Virus record (IMG/VR): IMGVR_UViG_3300048115_000193
Span: 1 to 20,904 of that record
Origin: a virus
DNA length: 20,904 bases
Direction: 5' to 3' (one strand)
Made by a program: the position numbers and the translations under genes. Below the pieces are notes generated by a model. It saw only the letters and a list, made by a program, of their open reading frames with translations. It was not told where the DNA came from and did no database searches. Within the stretch, counting starts at the first letter, position 1. Each line of letters opens with the position of its first letter. Shown piece after piece: positions 1 through 6,626 of this stretch.

Positions 1-169
1 CAGCAGTCACAGGTGTTTTTTTGCTTACACGTTTTGAGGGTCTGCAATAAGGCGTGCCTCGCTTTTCGCCCTGTTGTCGTCCACAAGGCTTTCCAGACCG
101 CACATCTTTCCACTTTTCCTTGAACCACCTCTTCAGAGCTAGTCCCTTCGCTGTCTTTCTTACCGCCAT
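1..169 (-). CDS. Small basic phage protein with Cys motifs, C-terminus cut by window edge
   Basis: An open frame starts at ATG 169-167 and runs off the left edge, giving at least 56 residues. It begins MAVRKTAKGLALKRWFKEKW and continues with a lysine- and arginine-rich stretch containing KPCGR (two residues after a Ser-Gly), GTPYCRPSKRVS and KKTP. This pattern of KRWFKEKW, then CGR, then YCRPSKRVS looks like a small conserved family I recall from marine phages and large DNA viruses, possibly DUF5872; I cannot confirm the name. The two cysteines and the basic charge suggest a nucleic-acid or metal-binding protein, but no function is known to me. The start lies one base after the stop of the upstream gene (TAA-ATG), as in the other small genes here. 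The partial length means a larger fused protein remains possible. Confidence 0.7.
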   Translation of the reverse strand, partial: MAVRKTAKGLALKRWFKEKWKDVRSGKPCGRQQGEKRGTPYCRPSKRVSKKTPVTA

Positions 170-295
170 TTATTTCTTGTTCCCCCAACTCTTTGCTCCT
201 CTCTTTCTACATTTGGCTATAGCACCAGAAGCGTAGGCACTAGGGAAAACCTTGTACCTTGCTTTTACTTTTCTATAACATGCGTCTTTTGCCAT
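170..295 (-). CDS. 41-aa basic Cys-containing micro-protein
   Basis: This reads as a complete frame of 41 codons from ATG 295-293 to TAA 172-170. The ATG shares one base with the stop of the upstream gene (TAATG). The peptide starts MAKDACYRKVKARYK and has a central FPSAYASGAIAKCRK and ends SWGNKK. The SAYASG core flanked by two cysteines (residues 6 and 29) and many basic residues is a pattern I recall from short proteins in many marine phages. Recognisable sequence, coupling to both neighbours and the lack of any competing frame support a real gene. Function is unknown; a small virion or DNA-associated protein is a guess only. Confidence 0.75.
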   Translation of the reverse strand: MAKDACYRKVKARYKVFPSAYASGAIAKCRKRGAKSWGNKK

Positions 296-780
296 TACAT
301 CCAAGGGCTTTCTTTAGTTTTTTCAAGTAAGCTCTGTTTTTTGTTAATTTGTTTTAAAAGTTTGTTAGCCTTGTTTTCTGATATTGTTCCTTCTTCCATT
401 TGATCCTTTATCGCTTGTACCTTTTGACTCCCTGCTCTTAACGCCCTACCTCGTAAAACTTTGATAACAGTTTTAGTCACTCCTTGTTCCATAGGACTCG
501 TCATAGGAGCACCATCAGGAGCTACTTTACGAATAGTAGGGTTAGCTTTTTCTAAATTCTTTTGTAATGCTTGAGCTGGTTTACTACTAGCAACTTTCTC
601 AGTTGTCTTCATAAACGTATCAAACATTTTACGTTTTGCTGCAGGTCCAGTATACTTATGTATATTCTTAGCAACTACATCTTTTCCAAATTTGACAACA
701 GCTTTACGACCTGCATTCATAGCTGCATGTCTAACAAGCTGAGCAGCGCCCATATACATTAATGGAATAAACGCAGGCAT
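295..780 (-). CDS. Basic 161-aa protein of unknown function
   Basis: The gene runs from ATG 780-778, sharing a base with the stop of the 35-aa gene (TAATG), to TAA at 297-295. The first 15 or so residues are hydrophobic (MPAFIPLMYMGAAQLV). The rest is strongly basic and predicted by eye to be mainly helical, with a Lys-rich C-terminal third (NKANKLLKQINKKQSLLEK). I see no catalytic motif. Its place just after the holin-like gene and among small basic peptides suggests either a minor virion component or a lysis accessory, but nothing in the sequence decides this. It is not a family I recognise with confidence. Confidence 0.75.
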   Translation of the reverse strand: MPAFIPLMYMGAAQLVRHAAMNAGRKAVVKFGKDVVAKNIHKYTGPAAKRKMFDTFMKTTEKVASSKPAQALQKNLEKANPTIRKVAPDGAPMTSPMEQGVTKTVIKVLRGRALRAGSQKVQAIKDQMEEGTISENKANKLLKQINKKQSLLEKTKESPWM

Positions 781-887
781 TATTTCTTATTATACTTAAT
801 TTTTTTCTTACCTTTTTTTGCAGCGGCTTTAGCCATTGCAATACCTTTAGGTGTGTATGAATATTTTTTTCCGTTAACGTTTGGCAT
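780..887 (-). CDS. 35-aa Lys-rich micro-protein
   Basis: A short frame of 35 codons runs from ATG 887-885 to TAA 782-780. It overlaps the stop of the holin-like gene at its start and the start of the next gene at its stop, both as TAATG. The peptide begins MPNVNGKKYSYTPKGIAMAK and ends with an Ala-Lys tail (AAAKKGKKKIKYNKK). The opening pattern, MP-x-V-NGKKY-x-YT-x-KG followed by AAKK, is one I recall from short peptides in many marine podoviruses. The double stop-start coupling makes a chance frame unlikely. Its role is unknown; the charge suggests binding to DNA, RNA or membranes. Confidence 0.7.
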   Translation of the reverse strand: MPNVNGKKYSYTPKGIAMAKAAAKKGKKKIKYNKK

Positions 888-1294
888 TATTTACTTACTG
901 CTGCACTGCCAAAGTAGAAAGAGATAATACTTATGACAGCTGTTTTAATTTCTGGTAGGATAATATATCCGTGTAGGGTTTGATAGTTTGTACCTTTAAA
1001 TAGTCCAAACAAATTACTGTAATCTGTAGCAATAGTAACTCCTCCATCACTATTTGCTAAGATAAACGGTGCAATAATTACACCAAATAAAACTGTTAAT
1101 ACGATAATACGTCTAGTCCAAGCACCAAATGCACCAACTCTAGCTGCTGCGGCATCAGCGCTTTCGTCTGATGCTTTCTGTTTTTCAATAAGGCCTTTAG
1201 TAAGTGCCGCTTGGTTTTGTACCAACGTACCTATTAATTTAAAAATGAAGCCAGAAGCTCCACCACCTAACATTGCTAATAATTCAGGAGTCAT
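887..1294 (-). CDS. Holin-like membrane protein
   Basis: This 135-residue protein has an N-terminal weakly hydrophobic glycine-rich helix (about residues 5-25), a charged linker (26-61), and two clear membrane segments at about 62-80 (RIIVLTVLFGVIIAPFILA) and 112-132. The last segment ends in SFYFGSAAVSK, a YFG-x-K-type ending that I associate with three-helix phage holins (Holin_3TMs-like). A holin would sit in the inner membrane and open it at the end of infection to release or activate the lysis enzyme. It lies in a run of small membrane proteins after the ejection protein genes, a usual place for lysis genes. No endolysin is next to it in the window, so holin function is inferred from topology and position. 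Confidence 0.6.
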   Translation of the reverse strand: MTPELLAMLGGGASGFIFKLIGTLVQNQAALTKGLIEKQKASDESADAAAARVGAFGAWTRRIIVLTVLFGVIIAPFILANSDGGVTIATDYSNLFGLFKGTNYQTLHGYIILPEIKTAVISIISFYFGSAAVSK

Positions 1295-1296
1295 AA

Positions 1297-1455
1297 TTAT
1301 AATTCTCTAAGGATTTTTATAATTGACACAATCATAAATGTCAAGGTCGCAATACCTACTAATATACTAATTACTAAATTTACTTGTGCTAGTTCAACAG
1401 TGGCAAATAAACCACTGATTCCTAGTATCGACCTTGTTGTGCAATCTTCAATCAT
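1297..1455 (-). CDS. 52-aa single-pass membrane protein
   Basis: A short frame runs from ATG 1455-1453 to TAA 1299-1297, giving 52 residues. It overlaps the end of the upstream membrane protein gene by 8 bases and ends two bases before the holin-like gene. The protein starts MIEDCTTRSILGISGLF and carries one strong hydrophobic segment at about residues 25-48 (VNLVISILVGIATLTFMIVS), ending in a basic tail KILREL. Placement between two membrane protein genes, tight packing and the clear transmembrane helix support a real gene that standard length filters would miss. It could be a second small holin, a holin regulator or a spanin-like part; the sequence does not tell which. Confidence 0.65.
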   Translation of the reverse strand: MIEDCTTRSILGISGLFATVELAQVNLVISILVGIATLTFMIVSIIKILREL

Positions 1456-1732
1456 TAGATTCTAGTTCTTGTATTTTTACTTCTAAAAAATCTAAACGTA
1501 TATTCTGCTCAGCATCCGCTGGTAATGACCCTAGTTCACCACGAGGCCATTTAATACGAAACTCTGAGTTCATTTCAACTGCGACTTGTTGCAACTCAGA
1601 GTTATGCTCTAAAAATGTTATACGTTCTACTATGTGAAAATAACCAGTAACTGACACGGCAACAGCAAAAATCAACGCTATTAGATTTCTAACAGGTATC
1701 GTAATTGTCGTATTGTCATTTAACTCAGTCAT
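1448..1732 (-). CDS. Small membrane-anchored protein with helical tail, possible spanin-like or lysis accessory
   Basis: The protein has 94 residues. A short polar N-terminus with IPVRNL leads into one membrane helix at about residues 14-33 (VRNLIALIFAVAVSVTGYF), followed by a charged helical or coiled-coil region that includes ITFLEHNSELQQVAVEMN and the C-terminal LDFLEVKIQELE. A single N-terminal anchor with an outward coiled coil is the usual shape of an inner-membrane spanin, but length and sequence alone do not prove it. It is the first of the small membrane genes after the largest ejection protein gene, with a 52-base gap before it, and overlaps the next gene by 8 bases. Similar short IPVRNLIAL-type proteins occur in marine phages as conserved unknowns, from memory. 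Confidence 0.6.
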   Translation of the reverse strand: MTELNDNTTITIPVRNLIALIFAVAVSVTGYFHIVERITFLEHNSELQQVAVEMNSEFRIKWPRGELGSLPADAEQNIRLDFLEVKIQELESND

Positions 1733-1784
1733 TTACATATTTTTGTACTTTTGTTTATATCTCTGTAGAATTTTGTGTCAACCG

Positions 1785-4700
1785 TTATTCAGCTATTTTA
1801 GCGCTGTCAGCCTTCTCTAACTGATCTTTTTGTATGTTTAGCATAGTTTCACCAGCTACAAAGCCTACGGCTTTCTCTAAAGCTGGTCCAATTACTGGGT
1901 ATTGCTCACCTGTAAAAGGCTTTAACGCATCAGAAAAGTTGCCAGAAGCCAAGTCAATAGCTTGTCCTGTTATCGGTGAAAACACTTCAGACGGACCAAA
2001 CATAGCTGCATCAATACCCAACTCTCCGATTGTAGTTACACCTGATTGTTTTAGTATTCTAAAAAAATCAAACTGCGTCATGTTAAATGGGTTGATAGGC
2101 TCCCTAAACTTAGCTAAGTCTTTCATGATTGTAGTCATATATGCAAATGCAATAGCCATACCTAAATATGTAACTAAGTGTGCCATCTTAAATGCATTGT
2201 GCTTACTATCCCCTTCATACCCATTTAAAAAACGTCTGTACACTACACGTGCCATACCTAACATAAACGATGAATACTGAAACGCTGTACGTGCAGCTTC
2301 CCCAGCATATGTACCGGCTTCTAAACCTAAACGTGACATTGCTTGTGCACCTACGTCTGGTTCCATTACAGCTTCTTTCATATTCTGTAAATAAAACGCT
2401 TGTAACCTAGCTTGTAGTTTTGTATCAGTTACAGAAGATGGTGCAAGCCTATCTATGCCATCAGGTGTTTTTTCTACGTGTTTAGCAAGTTTTACTATAT
2501 CTGCTGTAGTAAAACCATAACTACGTAAATGGTCTAGCAACCTAGAGTTACCATTACCACGTACTGCATCAGCTAATGACATAGATAATACATCTATAAC
2601 AATTTGTTGGTGTGTAGCAGTTATGCGACTAAGACCGTTAATCTCAAAAACAAATTGATTTGCTTTGCCCATCATACCACCATCAATCTGTTCACCAGTT
2701 ACTACTCTTTGAGCTATCGTACGAGTTAACAAATCAAAGCCAGCACCTTGAGATCTGTACCAAGCTGCCATTTCTTTATTATTACCTCTAAACTGTGTGT
2801 CAATAGCTTTTTTGTAACTAGCTACAAATGTGTTAAAATTAAAGTCTGCATTAAGATACTGTAAAGTAGATATCGTAAGCGGTATATCTGACAAAGCTGA
2901 CATACCAGAGCCTGCTAAATACATTATGTTAGACCCTTGACGAATCTTCTGGAATGCAGATGCAATGCTTACGTCAACAGGATTATCTAACATACCTGTT
3001 ACTTGTTTTGCAGTCATATTAAATGTTTTATAACCAGGTGTCTTAGTCAACCCTTGAGTACGAGCAACATTCATCAACGAAGCATATGGGTCATGCCCTA
3101 AGTTCTTTATAAGTGCAATCTTTTCTGAACGCCCACGTATTTGATCTAATAGCAAACGACCAAGATTCTTAAAGTTACTAAACTTAACTAACGCTTCTAC
3201 TTGGTATTCTGGTTTGTACGCAATCTTTGCACTGTTACGTAACGCACCAGCAATAGACTTATTAGGAGTAGCTGCATCTTCAAACTGATAATCCCCAGAA
3301 ACAACAGCTGTATACATATTTTTTACAAACTTGTCTGGGTCAAAAGCTACTACACGATCGTTTTTAGCGTCTTCCATTACACCACCGTGATTTTTAGCAG
3401 TCTGCACAGGATCCATAACTTTTATCATGTAGTCGTAAAATTCTTTCCGACCCATGTCTTTTACAACTTCTCTGCTATAAGTTACACTGTAACCTGTAAA
3501 TGCCTTACTTTCACGAATGTTAATACCTAAACTATTTATCTCTGCTAGTTGTCCACGAGTTGTAGTCTTTACTAGCTCAATAAAGTTTTCAAACTCTTCT
3601 ATGCCTTTAAGCTTTGCAGTAGTTTCACCATCACGAATACTTTGCATAACATCCATATGAAATGCTAATGATGCTTGCTCTAACTGATCACCGTAAAGTT
3701 TCTTAGCTTGTTCAGATGAAAAATGTTTATTATAGTAAGATGACATATACTTTGTAGGGTCATCACCTAAAAACAGTTCAAGTAAATCGTTATCAACTAA
3801 ATACTCTACTAAAGGAGATTGGTCTTTTATAATTTGTGCTTCAACCTTTCTTTGAATAGAAGGTCCTAACTGTACATTTTTTCTTAAACTTCCATCAAGA
3901 ATAGTTTTTAGTTGTTTAAGCTTATCTTTTTTAAGCTTAATACCTTCAAGCTTACTAACTAATCCTTGCTCAGCTGATTTGTTGTGAAGCAAACGAAGAA
4001 CCATTGCTCTGTCTTCTTCTGACAAATACTGTGCTACTTTGCCAATCTTATCGCCAGTAGATAAGTCTTCGTTAAGTAGTATATAGCCAATCCGTGATAA
4101 TGCCTCAGAAGGCGCACCTGCTTCTCTTAGCTCAGTCATCACTTCCGTGTTGCCTTTTACAGTATCATTTTTGCGAAGTGCTTTACTTACCGCTGCTCTA
4201 CGAGCTGCAGTTCCTTGTAAGTTTCTTACAATAGTGTCGATAGCTGGGACTACGTGCCCTAAACCAGCATTTTCTAAATTATCAATTAACTTAGCAATAT
4301 GCTCTTGTCTACCAGCTTCACCTTTACTTTGTTTAGGTAGTGCAAACAATGATTGTGCAAGTGCTTCATCGCCTACTAAATCAACTACACGTTTCTCCAA
4401 GTACTCTAAGTTGTTAGCATTTTGTCTATCTAACTCTCGTACACGTTTTTGTAAGTTAGGGTTCTTGTAAGAAGGTTCATAAGGTTTTTGACTTTTTGCG
4501 GATAAGTTTTCATTAGATGTAATACCTTCTTTTAGTTTAGCTAATTGACTAGGTATTGCTCCTTCTTCACGTAGCCCTTGTAAAATCTTTTTAAGACTAG
4601 CTGCAACATCGTCAGCTTTGTCAAAATTATCCATGTCATCAAAAAACTTGCTACGTTTAATACGTAAAAACTCAACAGCTTTTTCAAGAGCTCCTTTGAG

Positions 4701-6626
4701 TAATGCTACAAGCTTTTTATACAAAGTAGGAGACTTCTTTTTAACTGCACTATGAAACTCTGGTCTAGTTATATACCACTCCATTAATAAGGGTACTTTC
4801 TCAACTTGAGCTTTAGGAACAAAAGCAGTGTCTCCAACAACAAACTGTGAGTAAATGTTTTCTACCCAAGGAAATTTGTTTAAGTCGAACTCAAAATAAT
4901 CACCTTTTTCGTAGCCAGCTCTTTTAATCTCATCTAACAATATTTGCTTAAGTTTAGGTGTTGACTGAATTAAGTTCTCAATCTGTGAATACACTTTTGG
5001 ATTTAAATCTTGTAACTGATGAAATGTTTCGTGTATTGCTGTAGTTAACACTCTACTAGACATTTGAGCACCTATACCAGATGTTTGGTCACCATCAAAC
5101 ATTGTATACACATCTGCTATTTCAATTCCCAGCTGACCAAATGTATTAGCCCCTAACGGTCTTTGAGTTAATACTGATTCTAAATCAATGTCGCCAGCTT
5201 TTGCTGGTACAACATCTTTACCAAGTATGACTTTATTAACAAGTGATGATATTTCTGAAACTAATTGTTTATACTCTACTTCGTGAGCTTTAGCTAATCC
5301 TACTCGTTTTTGCACACCTTCCATAGTAGGCACAGTTGTAGATTTTGACTCTGCTCTCATATTGCGAGATGCGTTTGATATTAAACCTACTTCAGGTACA
5401 ACAGCTCTTTGTTTAGAAGTTGGTTCTATACCTATTACAATGCCAAACTTTTCTCGCAAAAACATTATGTCTGCTCCAGTAAGTTTACCTGTATCACCTT
5501 TTAGTATTGCTTCAGATATACGTGTAGCTGTTTGTCTAAACTCTAATTCGTTTTTAACAACAGACCCTTCTTTAGCTCTAAATTCTTTTGCTAACTCTCC
5601 AGACACCTCTCTTAGTAGTACGTGTGTTTCATGTACATGTAGTGCTGTTGCAGCGTCATACACATCTTGTACAGTTAAATCTTTCTCAGTTAACTTACGC
5701 TCGGCTATTTGTTTTAATCGTGGGTTTTTGTCTATAATAGCTCTAACATGAGGATCAGCAGAAGCATCAACTGTTTTTATAATATCAACAACTTTTTGAC
5801 CATTACCGATATCACGAATAACTGGTGTTGTAGTTTCAGGATCATATTGAGCGTGATACTCTTTATATGTACCGTCCATACGATTACGATAAACAGCATC
5901 TTCTGCTTGACGAGTTTTTATTTCACTAGCCTTACGTACATTCTTAGGAAAGTTTAACCCTGACATACCTAAAGCAAACAATAAAGTTGAACCAGCAGAC
6001 ATTAGTAATGTATCGTGGGTATAATCATTTACACCAAGATCTTCTGTTGCTGAAGCATACACAAGTTCAGCAGGTGCTGATAAAGCTAAATAGTTTTGTA
6101 TACCACCTCTAGTAGTGTGAAAAGCTGATAAGTAGGGTTTTCCTGCTTGAGCTGCTAAATTTGCACTAGCGTACGCGTTACGTGCAACACCTGTACCTCC
6201 AGAAGCTACCATCAAACCAATATTAATAGGATCAAAAAAGCCCACACCAAAACCAGTAACTGTTTGACTAATAGCTCTATTTTTACCCATTGCTTGTTGT
6301 TGGACAGCTGTATTACGTCCTTCAACTTGTATCTGTCTATTTAGTTGAGCTTCTGTTTTTGTAGCATCAAAAGGTATTCCAAGTTTAGAAGCATAAGACT
6401 TATCGTATACTTCTTGTGTAACTTGAGGGCTAGGTTCAATATGTGGTAATAAGTTTTGATACACCCATTCTACAGCTGTACCAGTTAAACCATGATTCCA
6501 AGCGTTTTGAGCAGCAGCTACATTGGAGCCTATAAGTCCATAATCAGATGGACTATAGCCTCTTGTTACTTCTTCAATAGTTGGAGTTTCAACAAGACTA
6601 TTAGATGGTTTTGCGTTTATTAACAT
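1785..6626 (-). CDS. Giant internal virion (ejection) protein, T7 gp16-like, with HExxH metallopeptidase-like motif
   Basis: At 1613 residues this is the largest protein here and the last of three ejection-type proteins in the order gp14, gp15, gp16, matching T7 (gp16 is 1318 aa). Such proteins sit in the capsid core and enter the cell envelope to form a DNA channel. Visible parts: hydrophobic stretches at about 122-144 (VGFFDPINIGLMV) and 205-226, a strong membrane-like helix at about 1482-1501, and long helical regions between. The lytic transglycosylase domain found at the N-terminus of T7 gp16 is not recognisable. Instead, residues 532-536 read HETFH (bases 5033-5019), followed by a candidate third ligand E616 in LLMEWYITRPEF, like zincin domains in polyvalent phage proteins. 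The start directly follows the upstream stop (TAA-ATG), with no Shine-Dalgarno. Ejection role is inferred from size and position; the peptidase is a motif-level call. Confidence 0.72.
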   Translation of the reverse strand: MLINAKPSNSLVETPTIEEVTRGYSPSDYGLIGSNVAAAQNAWNHGLTGTAVEWVYQNLLPHIEPSPQVTQEVYDKSYASKLGIPFDATKTEAQLNRQIQVEGRNTAVQQQAMGKNRAISQTVTGFGVGFFDPINIGLMVASGGTGVARNAYASANLAAQAGKPYLSAFHTTRGGIQNYLALSAPAELVYASATEDLGVNDYTHDTLLMSAGSTLLFALGMSGLNFPKNVRKASEIKTRQAEDAVYRNRMDGTYKEYHAQYDPETTTPVIRDIGNGQKVVDIIKTVDASADPHVRAIIDKNPRLKQIAERKLTEKDLTVQDVYDAATALHVHETHVLLREVSGELAKEFRAKEGSVVKNELEFRQTATRISEAILKGDTGKLTGADIMFLREKFGIVIGIEPTSKQRAVVPEVGLISNASRNMRAESKSTTVPTMEGVQKRVGLAKAHEVEYKQLVSEISSLVNKVILGKDVVPAKAGDIDLESVLTQRPLGANTFGQLGIEIADVYTMFDGDQTSGIGAQMSSRVLTTAIHETFHQLQDLNPKVYSQIENLIQSTPKLKQILLDEIKRAGYEKGDYFEFDLNKFPWVENIYSQFVVGDTAFVPKAQVEKVPLLMEWYITRPEFHSAVKKKSPTLYKKLVALLKGALEKAVEFLRIKRSKFFDDMDNFDKADDVAASLKKILQGLREEGAIPSQLAKLKEGITSNENLSAKSQKPYEPSYKNPNLQKRVRELDRQNANNLEYLEKRVVDLVGDEALAQSLFALPKQSKGEAGRQEHIAKLIDNLENAGLGHVVPAIDTIVRNLQGTAARRAAVSKALRKNDTVKGNTEVMTELREAGAPSEALSRIGYILLNEDLSTGDKIGKVAQYLSEEDRAMVLRLLHNKSAEQGLVSKLEGIKLKKDKLKQLKTILDGSLRKNVQLGPSIQRKVEAQIIKDQSPLVEYLVDNDLLELFLGDDPTKYMSSYYNKHFSSEQAKKLYGDQLEQASLAFHMDVMQSIRDGETTAKLKGIEEFENFIELVKTTTRGQLAEINSLGINIRESKAFTGYSVTYSREVVKDMGRKEFYDYMIKVMDPVQTAKNHGGVMEDAKNDRVVAFDPDKFVKNMYTAVVSGDYQFEDAATPNKSIAGALRNSAKIAYKPEYQVEALVKFSNFKNLGRLLLDQIRGRSEKIALIKNLGHDPYASLMNVARTQGLTKTPGYKTFNMTAKQVTGMLDNPVDVSIASAFQKIRQGSNIMYLAGSGMSALSDIPLTISTLQYLNADFNFNTFVASYKKAIDTQFRGNNKEMAAWYRSQGAGFDLLTRTIAQRVVTGEQIDGGMMGKANQFVFEINGLSRITATHQQIVIDVLSMSLADAVRGNGNSRLLDHLRSYGFTTADIVKLAKHVEKTPDGIDRLAPSSVTDTKLQARLQAFYLQNMKEAVMEPDVGAQAMSRLGLEAGTYAGEAARTAFQYSSFMLGMARVVYRRFLNGYEGDSKHNAFKMAHLVTYLGMAIAFAYMTTIMKDLAKFREPINPFNMTQFDFFRILKQSGVTTIGELGIDAAMFGPSEVFSPITGQAIDLASGNFSDALKPFTGEQYPVIGPALEKAVGFVAGETMLNIQKDQLEKADSAKIAE

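Noticed and set aside
54-236. Plus-strand frames such as this one and those at 1834-2280, 4147-4470, 5362-5751, 8536-8943 and 10303-10683
   Set aside because: All lie opposite recognisable minus-strand genes or the small minus-strand genes at the left end, have no recognisable protein pattern and no tight gene packing; they are mirror frames.
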